DNA of 64,000 nt from Nocardia takedensis NBRC 100417 (GCF_000308695.1 NZ_BAGG01000260.1:1-64000); one strand, 5' to 3'. Positions 1-8,962 are shown, numbered from the stretch's first letter. Made by a program: numbers and translations. Notes: generated by a model not told the origin, from the sequence alone.

Positions 1-11
1 GCCAAATCGCG

Positions 12-35
12 CTGACCCGCTATTTAGCGCGTCAG
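12..35. repeat. Imperfect hairpin at window start
   Basis: Ten-base arms (12-21 and 26-35) pair with one mismatch around a 4-base ATTT loop. It may be the transcription terminator of a gene lying off the left edge. There is no T-tract. Confidence 0.35.
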
Positions 36-157
36 GGTCCGCACTCCCGGGCGGAGCATCCAGCGATACGGCGACCAGTTCCGGGCTTCCTGTTCGCCCC
101 CTAGGGAGTTGAACGCGACGCCGCCACGGACAGTCTGTCGCCCGCACCCGCCCGCGC

Positions 158-203
158 GATCTCCACCCGGGCCGACTCCGAGGCCGACCCGGGTGCGGAG
201 ATC
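158..203 (-). terminator. Hairpin terminator after the DUF4097 gene
   Basis: Arms 158-171 and 188-203 pair, with a two-base bulge, just downstream of the stop codon at 212 on the minus strand. The stem is GC-rich without a U-tract, as is usual for actinobacterial terminators. Confidence 0.5.
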
Positions 204-211
204 GACCACTC

Positions 212-853
212 TCAGGCGGCGACGGCGTGCCGGATGACGATGTTGCCGAGCGAGTTCCGCGCGTGCACGGTCACGATATCGCCGTTCTCGGGCACGTCGA
301 CCGGGGCGAGTTCGCTGCGCACCGATCCGGCGGCGGCGTCGGTCTCCAGGCGCACCGCGCTGCCGGGCGCGATCCCGATCTCCAGTTCGCCGGTTGCGGT
401 CTCCACCCGGACCTCGCCGCGCACGACCTCACCGATGCGGATATCGCCCGTGGCGGCCTTGGCGGCGAACGTGTCGCTGATCCGCTCGACCACGATGTCG
501 CCGGCGGCGATGTCGAATTCGGACGCGCCGAGTTCGCCGTGGCCGAGGATGCGGCCGAGTCCGGCGGCGGCCTTGATCCGGGAACCGGTGGGCACCTCGA
601 CGGTGACCTCGACCGAGCCGACGCCGCCGAACGGGGTGTAGTCGCGCCACTGGCGGGTGGTGCTCAGGCGCAGTTCACCGGCTTCGAAGTCGACCTGGAG
701 CTTGTCGACGGCGCGCACGTCGGCGGATTCGGTCGCATCGGCGGGCCGGATGGTGACGACGGTGTCGGTGCGGTCGGTGGCGACGACGCGCAGTTCGCCC
801 GCGGCCAGTTCGGCGGTGACGGTGATGGCGGCGGGGGTCTGGAAGCGGTGCAT
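212..853 (-). CDS. DUF4097 family beta-repeat protein
   Basis: A 213-residue protein made of short beta-strand repeats, with recurring G-D-I-x-V/I units in the middle and C-terminal half, as in the DUF4097/DUF4098 right-handed beta-solenoid family. There is no signal peptide, so it is probably cytosolic. Family members are usually of unknown function and often follow a small regulator gene. No regulator is seen here, but a long inverted repeat (957-986) lies about 100 bp upstream and may control it. Many relatives are about 60 residues longer, so some repeat units may be missing. The ATG at 853 follows a GAGGAG-type ribosome site. Confidence 0.75.
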   Translation of the reverse strand: MHRFQTPAAITVTAELAAGELRVVATDRTDTVVTIRPADATESADVRAVDKLQVDFEAGELRLSTTRQWRDYTPFGGVGSVEVTVEVPTGSRIKAAAGLGRILGHGELGASEFDIAAGDIVVERISDTFAAKAATGDIRIGEVVRGEVRVETATGELEIGIAPGSAVRLETDAAAGSVRSELAPVDVPENGDIVTVHARNSLGNIVIRHAVAA

Positions 854-956
854 GTCAGTCTCCTCGTTCTAGCGGACCACGGTGGTCCGATCTTTCGCAT
901 TCCGGCTCGGGCGGGGCGTTCCGTTCCGGCCGATGAACTAACTATAAGTACAAATA

Positions 957-986
957 TACGTATACGCAAGAGTATGCGTATACGTA
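957..986. promoter_or_regulatory. Perfect 12-bp inverted repeat, likely operator
   Basis: Arms TACGTATACGCA and TGCGTATACGTA match perfectly around a 6-base spacer. Each arm also contains the self-complementary octamer CGTATACG. It sits in an AT-rich patch between the DUF4097 gene and a DUF1254 fragment, so it looks like a regulator binding site for one or both directions. Confidence 0.55.
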
Positions 987-1229
987 GAGGTCGAGGAAGC
1001 TTTTCGGGCCGGAGTCGAGGTCGACATGCTGTTCCCGCGCGACAGCACCTTCTTCGACCGACTCGCGGCCTTCGTCGACTACGAACCCGTCGAGGCGATC
1101 GACCTGCGGCTGCGCGGCATGATGGCGAGCCTGGGCATCGTCGCCGGACACCCGGACGACGATCGCGGCCACCACACATCCTCCACACGGACCTGGCCGG
1201 GTCTGCTCGCTCGCGCGGAAGATCGCTGA
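987..1229 (+). pseudogene. DUF1254 family fragment
   Basis: The frame reads EVEEAFRAGVEVDMLFPRDS and then FFDRLAAFVDYEPVEAIDLR..MASLGIVAGHP, which resembles an internal stretch of DUF1254/DUF1214 envelope-type proteins (normally over 400 residues). The match ends near base 1155 and unrelated sequence follows to the stop. No full N or C terminus is present, so I read it as a remnant left by a deletion. A short ORF with ATG at 1026 remains open, but nothing supports its translation. Family assignment is from remembered motif similarity. Confidence 0.45.
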
Positions 1230-1236
1230 GGCCGGT

Positions 1237-1250
1237 TGACCGGTCGGTCA
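1237..1250. promoter_or_regulatory. TetR-type operator-like palindrome
   Basis: TGACCG-GT-CGGTCA lies about 55 bp upstream of the DsbA-like gene. Its ACCGGTCGGT core is the exact complement of a core at 40420-40429. Such sites are typical of TetR-family repressors in actinobacteria. Confidence 0.4.
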
Positions 1251-1303
1251 CGCGGTGGATACGGTGCCGGGATGGAGGACGGCAATCGTCACGGAGGTGC
1301 GGC

Positions 1304-2014
1304 ATGAGCCCCGACAGCGTCGACTTCCATTTCGATCCCATGTGTCCGTTCGCGTATCAGACCTCGGTGTGGATCCGGCGGGTGCGCGACGAACTCGGCG
1401 TCACGGTGAACTGGCGATTCTTCAGCCTGGAATGGATCAATCACGTCGAGGGCAAGAAGTTCCCCTGGCAGCGCGACTGGTCCTACGGGTGGTCGTTGAT
1501 GCGGGTCGGGGCGGTGCTGCGCCGCCGCGACATGGCCGACCTGGACCGCTGGTATGCCGCGATCGGCGCCGAACTGCACGAACGCGGCGGTTCCCCGCAC
1601 CGTCGGGAGGTCGCGCGAGAACTGCTCGCGGACCTCGGTCTCGGCGCGGACACCTTGGACGAGGCACTGGCCGACCCGTCCACCCACGACGAGATCCGCC
1701 GCGATCACACCCGGGTCACCGACGCGGGCGGTTTCGGCGTGCCGACCCTGTTCTTCGAGGACGGCCAGTGCCTGTTCGGCCCGGTGCTGGTCGATCCGCC
1801 GCAGGGCGCGCAGGCGCGGGCGCTGTGGCAGGTGGTCACCGGAATGGCCGCTCTGCCGGGAGTTTTCGAGTTGCAGCGCCCGAAGTCGCCCGCCGATGCC
1901 GCGCATATCGCCGAACGTCTGCGGCCCTATGTGCGCGGGCGGGACTGGGTCAGCATCGACCGGGGCCGAGTGATCGATCTCGACGCCGTAGTGAACGGAG
2001 AACGCGATGAGTGA
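1304..2014 (+). CDS. DsbA-like thioredoxin-fold oxidoreductase
   Basis: A 236-residue cytosolic protein of the DsbA/2-hydroxychromene-2-carboxylate isomerase superfamily. The N-terminal strand leads into DPMCPFAY (Cys14), which keeps one active-site cysteine without a second, and the cis-proline loop reads GVPTLFF near residue 146. The central part is the usual helical insertion. This form is common in mycobacteria and Nocardia, where it probably acts on small thiols or aromatic compounds. The start at 1304 has a GGAGGTG ribosome site. Its last 8 bases overlap the next gene, another probable mycothiol-linked enzyme, so the pair is an operon. The exact substrate is unknown. Confidence 0.8.
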   Translation: MSPDSVDFHFDPMCPFAYQTSVWIRRVRDELGVTVNWRFFSLEWINHVEGKKFPWQRDWSYGWSLMRVGAVLRRRDMADLDRWYAAIGAELHERGGSPHRREVARELLADLGLGADTLDEALADPSTHDEIRRDHTRVTDAGGFGVPTLFFEDGQCLFGPVLVDPPQGAQARALWQVVTGMAALPGVFELQRPKSPADAAHIAERLRPYVRGRDWVSIDRGRVIDLDAVVNGERDE

Positions 2015-2813
2015 ACGCGAACGGGTCGTCGGCGCGCTGGTGGGCCAGTGGCGTGCCCTGCGCGAGTTGGTCGAGGGATTCGATCCGGCGCAGTGGGCCG
2101 CGCCGAGCCCGTGCCCCGGGTGGACGGCGCACGACGTCCTCGCTCACATCGTCGGCACGGAGTCGATCCTCGACGGCGCGCAAGCCCCCGAACCCACCGG
2201 GACGCCCGCACCGTACGTGCGCAACGAGATCGGCGCGCTCAACCAACGCTGGGTCGACCACTTCCGCGCTCTGTCGGACGCCGACCTGCTCGACCGCTTC
2301 GACACCGTCGTCGCCGCGCGCACCGCCGCCCTGACGGCGATGACCGACGCCGAATTCGACGCACCCTCCTGGACCCCGGAAGGGCCGGGCACCTACGCCA
2401 AGTTCATGCGAATTCGGGTGTTCGACTGCTGGACCCACGAACAGGACCTGCGCGAGATCGTCGCCCGCCCGGGCGGAACGGAGACCGAGGCCGCCGAGAT
2501 CGCACTCGAGGAGATGGTCGGCAAACTCGGCTACATCGTGGGCAAACGCGCCGCCGCTCCCGCGGGTTCCACGGTGACCGTCATCTTGACCGGGCCGCTC
2601 GGGCGGACCGTGCCGATCGGGGTCGACGGTCGCGCCCGCGTCCTGGACGCCGCACCCGAGAACCCGACCGTCACCCTCACCTTGCCCGCGCCCGTGTTCG
2701 CCCGCCTCTACGGTGGTCGGGTGACGGTGGACGAGATCGCCGATTCGGTGCGCGTGCAGGGCGATCACCTGCTCGGTCACCGCGTGCTGGAGGCGTCGGC
2801 TATCACTATGTGA
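2007..2813 (+). CDS. Maleylpyruvate isomerase family, mycothiol-dependent enzyme
   Basis: A 268-residue protein of the DinB-like mycothiol-dependent superfamily (TIGR03083 type). The N-terminal four-helix bundle carries the metal-binding set: His in LAHIVGTE, and Glu and His in WTHEQDLR, matching the His/Glu/His zinc triad of mycothiol maleylpyruvate isomerase. A C-terminal alpha/beta domain resembling sterol-carrier-like folds follows (about residues 175-268). Such enzymes conjugate or isomerise substrates using mycothiol, a thiol found only in actinobacteria. Translationally coupled to the DsbA-like gene by an 8-bp overlap. The substrate cannot be named. Confidence 0.8.
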   Translation: MSERERVVGALVGQWRALRELVEGFDPAQWAAPSPCPGWTAHDVLAHIVGTESILDGAQAPEPTGTPAPYVRNEIGALNQRWVDHFRALSDADLLDRFDTVVAARTAALTAMTDAEFDAPSWTPEGPGTYAKFMRIRVFDCWTHEQDLREIVARPGGTETEAAEIALEEMVGKLGYIVGKRAAAPAGSTVTVILTGPLGRTVPIGVDGRARVLDAAPENPTVTLTLPAPVFARLYGGRVTVDEIADSVRVQGDHLLGHRVLEASAITM

Positions 2814-2865
2814 CGCGGCCTCGGCGGATGACCGGCTCAGACGCCGGCGCTGCAGGCCGCGCGCC

Positions 2866-4383
2866 TCAGATGCCCGGCGCGACCGGGGCCGCGTCCTTGT
2901 CGCGGGCCGAATGCCGGGGCAGGAAGTACGCGGGGACCAGGATGACCGCGGTCAGGGCGAAAGCGATCCAGAACGCGTAGCCGAACGCGTCGGCCAGCAG
3001 CGGGCCGATCAGCGGCATGGCCTCCGGCGGAACGGTGCTGATCTGGTCGGCGCCACCGCCTCCCGCCGGAATGCCGCGCGCGCCGAGTTGATCGGTGAGC
3101 CGCTGCGTCAGCGCCGTCACCAGCAGGGCGCTGCCCAGCGACGCGCCCACCTGTTGGATGGCCGACAGCGTCGGGGCCGCCCGGGAGACGACGGCGTGAC
3201 TCAGGTTGGAGTAGGCGGCGGCGATGGTCGGCATCATGACCGCGCCCAGCCCCATGCCGCGCACGAACAGCGCCACGCTGAGCCACCCGTAGGAGGTGTC
3301 GACGCCGACATGGGTGAACGGGAACGTGCCGATCAGCGCGATCACCACGCCGACGGGGACGACGTACCCCGCACCGATCCGGTCGGCGAGCCTGCCCGCG
3401 ACCACCATGGCCACGATCGCGCCGAGCCCTTGCGGGGCGAGCAGGAGCCCCGCGCCGAGTGCGCCCTGCCCGCGCACGGTCTGGTAGTACAGCGGCAGCA
3501 GCAGCATGCCGCCGAACAGGCCGATGGCGACGAGGAAGACCGCGATCACGCCGCCCGCGAATCGCGGGTTGGCCAGCAGACGCACATCGATGATCGAGGT
3601 GGCTCCGCGCCGCAGGCTGTACCAGGTGTAGACGGCCAGTCCCAGGACGCCGCCGATCAGCCACCACAGCACGCCCCATTCGCTGAAACCGCCGTGCGCG
3701 CTGGCCCGGGACAGCCCGTAGAGCAGACTCACCAGACTTCCGGACAGCACGATCAGTCCCGGCAGATCGAGTCCGGCGCGTTCGGGCACGGTGTCGCCGT
3801 GCGGGAGCTTCCACACCGCCAGCGCGATCGCGAGAATGCCGACGGGAACGTTGACGAGGAAGATCCAGTGCCAGCTGGTGTATTCCACGAGCAGTCCGCC
3901 CAGGACCGGGCCGAGCACCGGCCCCAGCAGCATCGGGACGCCGATGATGCTCATGGCGCGGCCCAGCCGGTTGGGTCCGGCGGCGCGGGTGATGATCGCC
4001 TGCCCGGCGGGCAGCAGCATGCCGCCACCGAGACCTTGGAGCACCCGGAACAGGATCAGACTCTCGATCGACCACGCCGCCGCGCACAGCGCCGACCCGG
4101 CCACGAACAACGTCACCGCGGTGAGCCAGGTCGGTTTCGGCCCGAACCGGTCCATCGCCCACCCGGTGAGCGGGATGACCAGCGCCACCGCCAGCAAGTA
4201 GCCGGTGACCACCCACTGTGTCGTCGACAGCGGGGCCCCGAGTTCGGTGCTCAGCGAATCCAGCGCGACGTTCACGATCGTGGTGTCCAGGACCACCATG
4301 ATCATCCCGGACACGATCACCAGACCGGTGACGATCACGCCGCGGTCGAGCTTGTCCGAGACCTTCTCGGTGGATGTGTCCAT
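2866..4383 (-). CDS. MFS transporter, DHA2 (EmrB/QacA) family
   Basis: A 505-residue, 14-helix proton-driven multidrug exporter. Helix 1 begins at VIVTGLVIVSGMIMVVLDTT with the DHA2 family's membrane aspartate in VLDTTIVN. The antiporter motif C reads GPVLGPVLGGLL in helix 5, followed by WHWIFLVNVPVG. It lies convergent with the mycothiol enzyme gene and is not obviously part of an operon. There is no adjacent regulator. Length is normal for the family. The exported compound is unknown. Confidence 0.9.
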   Translation of the reverse strand: MDTSTEKVSDKLDRGVIVTGLVIVSGMIMVVLDTTIVNVALDSLSTELGAPLSTTQWVVTGYLLAVALVIPLTGWAMDRFGPKPTWLTAVTLFVAGSALCAAAWSIESLILFRVLQGLGGGMLLPAGQAIITRAAGPNRLGRAMSIIGVPMLLGPVLGPVLGGLLVEYTSWHWIFLVNVPVGILAIALAVWKLPHGDTVPERAGLDLPGLIVLSGSLVSLLYGLSRASAHGGFSEWGVLWWLIGGVLGLAVYTWYSLRRGATSIIDVRLLANPRFAGGVIAVFLVAIGLFGGMLLLPLYYQTVRGQGALGAGLLLAPQGLGAIVAMVVAGRLADRIGAGYVVPVGVVIALIGTFPFTHVGVDTSYGWLSVALFVRGMGLGAVMMPTIAAAYSNLSHAVVSRAAPTLSAIQQVGASLGSALLVTALTQRLTDQLGARGIPAGGGGADQISTVPPEAMPLIGPLLADAFGYAFWIAFALTAVILVPAYFLPRHSARDKDAAPVAPGI

Positions 4384-4535
4384 ATCGGGCTCCAGTTCGT
4401 CGGGTCGAGACCGAGGACGTGAACCGCCGCGCTGCGGGCTCGGATCGCCGAAGTCGGTGCCGCCGGGTTGCCGCCACCACGGTAACCCGCTGATGCGCGA
4501 CGCGGGGGTTCAGCTCGCGAGAACGGACTGTCCGA

Positions 4536-4880
4536 TCACGGCCACAGCAGCGTCGAGGACCAGCCCTCGTCCGCGGCGCGCAGGTAGCGCAGACGCTGGT
4601 GACGTCGATCGGGCGCGCCCTGCCAGAATTCGACCTCTGCACTGACGGCGTTGATCGCGAAATGCCAGCCGTCGGCGTCGACGTCCTTCAGGATCAGCAC
4701 CCGCGCCGACGGGTGCCCCGTCGGCGCCACCGTCGACAACGTCATGGCGTGCGGTTCGGTGACGCCCGCTTCGACCGCGGTCAGGAACCAGTCGCCGAAC
4801 AACTCGACCGGATCCGCGGGCGCGGACACGGGATCGAACGGCGGCGCGGCGCCTTTCAGGACGGGCAACCCCCGCAGCAC
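4536..4880 (-). pseudogene. pdxH: Pyridoxamine 5'-phosphate oxidase with internal deletion
   Basis: The 114 residues start like actinobacterial PdxH (LRGLPVLKG, DPVELFGDWF, EPHAMTLSTV, SARVLILKD, GWHFAINAVS) and then jump directly to the family's C-terminal signature (EVEFWQGAPDRRHQRLRY..LLWP). About 95 residues of the FMN-binding core are missing in frame, against a usual length near 210. Upstream of the GTG at 4880 the codons DLRS continue the homology, but a TGA lies just beyond, so the N terminus is also damaged, possibly by a slip in a run of six G. It should not be an active oxidase. It could still be translated as a short FMN-split-barrel fragment. Confidence 0.7.
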
Positions 4881-5173
4881 CGATCGCAGGTCCCCCCGCC
4901 GTCGACGATCGCGTCACCGTGCCCCCTCCCGCCGCCAGGCTGTCGCCGCGAGCCTATCGAGCCGCGACACCTCGCCCACACCCGCCCGATCAGGATTCGA
5001 CGGCGGCGGGCAGATCCACCCACGCCCTACCGCCGGACCGCAGCGGCACCAGACCTCCGCCGAATCCGTGCGGCGGCGGGATCATTCGTCGGGCGGGTCG
5101 TTTACCCTGTTGGGGTCGATTCGGCGCGGTCCGGGTCGAATGATCCGGGTGTTCGGTGGGTGAAGGGCGAGCG

Positions 5174-6451
5174 ATGGCGATGGCGGCGGTGCGGGGCGAG
5201 CGTTCGGCGCAGGCGGATCGAGTCGTCGCCGAGGACGCCGTCGATGGGGATCTGCGCGCGTTGTTCGGGCCCTCGGTCGCGGTGTTCGCTGTCCTGGAGG
5301 GGCCGGATCATGTGGTGAGGAGCGCGAATCCGGCGTTCTTCGCGGCGCTCGGCGGTAGCGTCGGGGCGCGGCAGGCCGAACTGATACCGGGGCCCGCCGG
5401 CCGAGACGTGGTCGCGGCCTTGGACGAGGTCTATCGCAGCGGAGAGGCGCGCGCCACCCGCGACGTGCCGGTCGGCGCGCCCACGCGAGAAGCGTTCTTC
5501 GACTTCGTCTACGAACCGTGCGTCGCCGCCGACGGGACGGTGACCGGCATCCGGGTGCTCGGTGTGGAGACCACCCGGATGAAGCACGCCCAGCGGTTGA
5601 TGGCCGAACAGCGCACCTTGGTCGAGCAGATCGCGCGGCAGGCGCCGCTGGCCGAGGTGCTGGACGGGATGGCGCGCTGCATCGAGAACCTCACTCCCGG
5701 AGACGTTCTGGTGTCGGTGCTGCTGGCCGACGCCGACGGCCTGCACCTGCGGCACGGCGCGGCCCCGAGCCTGCCCGACTTCTACAACGAGGCCATCGAC
5801 GGCATCGCCACCGGCGAAGGCGTCGGGTCGTGCGGGACGGCGGCGCATCGACGCGAGACGGTCATCGTCACCGATATCGGCGAAGACCCGTTCTGGGTGG
5901 AATTCCGGGAACTGGCGACGCGTGCCGGACTCGGCGCGTGCTGGTCCACACCGATCCTGGCCCGCGACGGCGCCCTGCTCGGCACCTTCGCCATGTATCA
6001 CCGCGCGCCCCGGGTCCCGCACGACGGCGATCTCGCGTTGGCCAGGGTTTTCGCCGACACCGCGTCGTTGGCGATCGAACGGCACCGGATCGAGCAGGCC
6101 GAATCGGCCGCCGAAGCGCGCGCCGAGGCGGCCCGCGCGGAACTGGCCGAGGCGTTGCGGGCCGAACACGCGTTGCGCGCGGACGCCGAACGCCGGGCCG
6201 AGGCCGCCGCCGACCTCGCCGCGCGGTTGCGCGCCGCCGCTGCGGCGCAGGCCGCGAAACCGCATCCCGATCGCTGCCAACTCGGCGGCGACGCCGGGGG
6301 CGCGTCGGCGGCGGAGATCAAGATCGCCGACTCGTGGGGTGACGCCGCGTGGGGCTGCCCGATCCACGTCGAGGAAGCCATCCTGAGCGTGCGGTCGGTG
6401 TTCATCGCCGACGAGGAACAGGGCGGACTGGCCGCCTATCTCGCCCGCTGA
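5174..6451 (+). CDS. PAS-GAF sensor protein with conserved C-terminal tail
   Basis: A 425-residue soluble protein. Residues about 20-135 form a PAS-like domain (GPSVAVFAVLEGPDHVV). Residues about 140-300 form a GAF domain (GEGVGSCGTAAHRRETVIV..STPILARDGALLGTFAMYH). An Ala/Glu/Arg-rich coiled coil of about 65 residues follows. The last 60 residues hold a distinct motif with two cysteines (DRCQLGG and WGCPIHVEEAI). There is no kinase, cyclase, GGDEF or DNA-binding domain, so the output is unclear; it may signal through a partner. ATG 5174 is chosen because AAGGGCGAG sits before it. The gene stands alone. Confidence 0.75.
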   Translation: MAMAAVRGERSAQADRVVAEDAVDGDLRALFGPSVAVFAVLEGPDHVVRSANPAFFAALGGSVGARQAELIPGPAGRDVVAALDEVYRSGEARATRDVPVGAPTREAFFDFVYEPCVAADGTVTGIRVLGVETTRMKHAQRLMAEQRTLVEQIARQAPLAEVLDGMARCIENLTPGDVLVSVLLADADGLHLRHGAAPSLPDFYNEAIDGIATGEGVGSCGTAAHRRETVIVTDIGEDPFWVEFRELATRAGLGACWSTPILARDGALLGTFAMYHRAPRVPHDGDLALARVFADTASLAIERHRIEQAESAAEARAEAARAELAEALRAEHALRADAERRAEAAADLAARLRAAAAAQAAKPHPDRCQLGGDAGGASAAEIKIADSWGDAAWGCPIHVEEAILSVRSVFIADEEQGGLAAYLAR

Positions 6452-6646
6452 CCGCTCACGCCCGGACCGTGGACGGAAGTCCCGGCGGTGCGCAGGCGTC
6501 CGACATCGGTGATTCCAGCAACCATTGCAGGCGGACCGGCCCGGCGAGCCTGCCGGACGTCAACGGAGCCAAGGGAATCCACGCTGGGGACAGCGAGCCG
6601 GTCAGGCGTTCCGGACGATCGAATGTTGTCGGTGGGGTCTGCCACC

Positions 6647-7507
6647 ATGACACCTATGTCGACACCTGATCCCCTGGCCCCGTTCCAGTGGCTCGACGCA
6701 TCCCAGAGCCGAGTGGACCCGCTGGGCGAGATCTACAGCATCGGCTTCTTTCGACCCCTCGACCCGTCGGAGGTGGTGCGCCGCTTCAGCAGAGGTGACG
6801 ACTCCAGTCGGGAGTCGGACTTCGAAGAGCTCAACCACAGGACGGCCGAATTCGTCCGCAAGAATGACAGCGCGCACGGAGGCGGTCACGTGGGCGTGTT
6901 CCGGGCCGGTGCGTGGAGCGTGGCCATCGAACCGGTCGAGTGGTGGATGACCGACCGCGAGGTGCTGGCCGAACTGTCGCGTGACTGTGAGGTTCTGGCG
7001 ATCACCATCCACGGCTACGCCGATCACAGCCTCGAGTACGCGATCGACGGGACGACCGTGACCGGTCACCGACTGGAGCTACCGCATGACCGTTGGGGTA
7101 GCGACCCCGACCGGCTCAACGACCACATGCGCGAACTGGGCATGGACCTGGACGGAACCGACGACGACCCTGCCTATGACCCTGACGACCCCGAAGACGA
7201 CTGGGACATCAGCTACACCTTTGTCGTGCCGAGAACTTTCGCCCTGGCGGAGAAGGTCACCGGAGTGACGTTCACGGCAGACATGCTGGACCAGCCCTTG
7301 CTCGTCGGACCTGTCGCTTTCCGGTGGTCACCTCCCGACCACACCACACCGCGTGACCCGGTGCGCATGCTGGTAAGGGGCACGCTGGTGGCGCCAGGTG
7401 GGCCGACCGCCGCCTCCGACGTGCCTGCACCGGGTGCTTCGCCGCGATGGCGACGCCGGTCCGTGCCGTCGTCGGTGAGCACGCCCATCCGCTCACGCTG
7501 CGCCTGA
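6647..7507 (+). CDS. DUF6461-like hypothetical protein
   Basis: A 286-residue soluble acidic protein. Its opening (FQWLDASQSRVDPLGEIYSI and the following PLDPSEVVRRF) resembles actinobacterial DUF6461 proteins, which are of unknown function. A very acidic stretch (DGTDDDPAYDPDDPEDDWD, about residues 165-185) is followed by a further folded part up to about residue 235. The last 50 residues are low-complexity and Pro/Arg-rich, and may be an out-of-family extension. A second ATG nine bases in is possible. No operon partners. Confidence 0.55.
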   Translation: MTPMSTPDPLAPFQWLDASQSRVDPLGEIYSIGFFRPLDPSEVVRRFSRGDDSSRESDFEELNHRTAEFVRKNDSAHGGGHVGVFRAGAWSVAIEPVEWWMTDREVLAELSRDCEVLAITIHGYADHSLEYAIDGTTVTGHRLELPHDRWGSDPDRLNDHMRELGMDLDGTDDDPAYDPDDPEDDWDISYTFVVPRTFALAEKVTGVTFTADMLDQPLLVGPVAFRWSPPDHTTPRDPVRMLVRGTLVAPGGPTAASDVPAPGASPRWRRRSVPSSVSTPIRSRCA

Positions 7508-7528
7508 TTCCCGAAGCCGCGTGAGCAG

Positions 7529-8308
7529 TCACGCGGGTTCGATGCGGTGGCGGCCGACGAGCAGGACGATCGCGAGTACCGGATAGACCAGGATGGGCAG
7601 CAGGGTTCCGGGATAGAAGGTCTGGTCGGCGAGGATCGCGGTGCCGGTGAGCAGGGTGAAATCGAACAGTCCGTGCAGGATCGAGTTGACGGCGTTGCCC
7701 CGGCTCACCCGGCGGATCAGGTAGAAGAAGTAGCCGGCGAGACTGACCATGATCGCCTGCGGCAGCGCGGAGACGCCGTGGGTGAGGCCGTTGGTCAGGT
7801 GCACCGCGCCGAATACCACGCTCGACCACAGCGCCACCCGCCCTTCGGTGAGCCCGTGCTCGCGGAACACCAGCACACCGATGCCGCGGAACATGCCTTC
7901 CTCACCCCAGCCGACGAACTGGGTGGCGATCAGCAGGACCAGCACATACAGCCAGCCCTTGTCCGCGAGCGCGGCGTAGTTGATCCCGCCGACGATGGCG
8001 ACGACGAACACGATCGGGACCACGCGCACCCACCGCCGGGTCGGATGATCCTCGTGTAATACCGGTTTCAGCAAACCCAGGTAGCCGATGACGGCGTAGG
8101 TGAACACCAGCGCGACGCCGAGCGGAATGATCATGCCGTAGACGACCCCGCGGGTGGACAGGAAGTCGTCCTCGCCGGTCAGCCGCTCCATCAGGATGCC
8201 GCCGCCCTGAATGATCGCCAGATAGGCGATCACGACGGCGGCGAACAGGGGATAGGACAAGCGTCGCGACTTCTCCTGAACCACCGTCTCCACCTCACCA
8301 GTACTCAT
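7529..8308 (-). CDS. CPBP family intramembrane glutamic endopeptidase
   Basis: A 259-residue polytopic membrane protein with about eight hydrophobic segments. The three hallmark motifs of the CAAX protease/bacteriocin-processing (Abi) family are intact: WGEEGMFRG (catalytic Glu pair), FGAVHLTNG (His) and NSILHGLFDF (Asn/His). Such enzymes cleave substrates within the membrane and occur in protein processing or self-immunity; no peptide gene is nearby to suggest which. ATG 8308 is preferred over an upstream candidate because it gives the normal short cytosolic N terminus. Monocistronic. Confidence 0.85.
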   Translation of the reverse strand: MSTGEVETVVQEKSRRLSYPLFAAVVIAYLAIIQGGGILMERLTGEDDFLSTRGVVYGMIIPLGVALVFTYAVIGYLGLLKPVLHEDHPTRRWVRVVPIVFVVAIVGGINYAALADKGWLYVLVLLIATQFVGWGEEGMFRGIGVLVFREHGLTEGRVALWSSVVFGAVHLTNGLTHGVSALPQAIMVSLAGYFFYLIRRVSRGNAVNSILHGLFDFTLLTGTAILADQTFYPGTLLPILVYPVLAIVLLVGRHRIEPA

Positions 8309-8550
8309 CCGGCAACCATAGGGACAACCAGGTTCCACCGCATGCCGAATCGTGGTGCGGGTAGCGAGGATCGCTCGTCGGTCGACTCTCCCCCTATAGA
8401 GGGGGACATTGTCACAGTGACGTGGCCGGCGCGTAGAAAGCGCGGCACATCAGCGAAATCCCACAACCGAGGTTCGGAGCCGAGCCGGCCGGAGCCCGGC
8501 ATCACTACGGTCGGCGCACTTACCCTTCCGTGTGCATGAACCGAGCCCCT

Positions 8551-8591
8551 AGCCTGACCTCCGATAAGTGAACCTTATCGGAGGTCAGGCT
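8551..8591. repeat. 18-bp perfect hairpin
   Basis: Arms 8551-8568 and 8574-8591 are perfectly complementary around a 5-base TGAAC loop, and the stem centre reads CTGACCTCCGATAAG. It is not placed directly behind any gene in this window, so it is either a terminator for an untranslated or lost transcript or a mobile-element remnant. Confidence 0.6.
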
Positions 8592-8619
8592 TTGTCATCC
8601 TCTCGAAATCGTCGGCCGA

Positions 8620-8660
8620 CACTTTCGTTTCGTTTGGTTTATACAAACCCAACGAAAGTG
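8620..8660. repeat. Inverted repeat in AT-rich patch
   Basis: Ten-base outer arms CACTTTCGTT (8620-8629) and AACGAAAGTG (8651-8660) are perfect. Inside, GGTTT and AAACC form a second small stem around ATAC. It could fold as one long hairpin or act as an operator. Confidence 0.5.
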
Positions 8661-8962
8661 CAACGCAATGTCAGAAAAAGTGGGCTCGCCGGTACGGTCG
8701 TACCACTTCGGTGATTTCCGCTCGGCGGTCTGATTCGGGTCGCGCTACCCCCCGGGTAGCGTCGTCGCGGTGCTCGCCGGCGACGAATTCGGCGATCCCG
8801 TGCTGGTCATCCGCTCCGAAACCGATCACCGTCCCGCGAACGAGGTGCAGTGGGAATGGCGGACGGCGCGGTTGCCTCATGACGACGAGTACGTGACCGC
8901 GTTCGTGGTGTGCGCGATCGGTGCGGGTCGAGCAGACGGTGCGCACTTTCGGCGGCAACGGA

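Larger units (their letters stand above)
8309..8962. other. Gene-poor stretch with two inverted repeats
   Basis: No convincing gene is seen. The plus-strand reading frame from 8770 to 8970 stays open for 66 residues (starting MLAGDEFGDPVLVIRSETDH) but has no ribosome site or recognised family, so I leave it unassigned. Two hairpins at 8551-8591 and 8620-8660 are annotated separately. The patch 8600-8670 is clearly richer in A+T than its surroundings. Confidence 0.5.

Noticed and set aside
2837..4642. 601-codon minus-strand frame over the DHA2 transporter
   Set aside because: It is a shifted frame of the transporter gene, Arg-rich with no membrane pattern.
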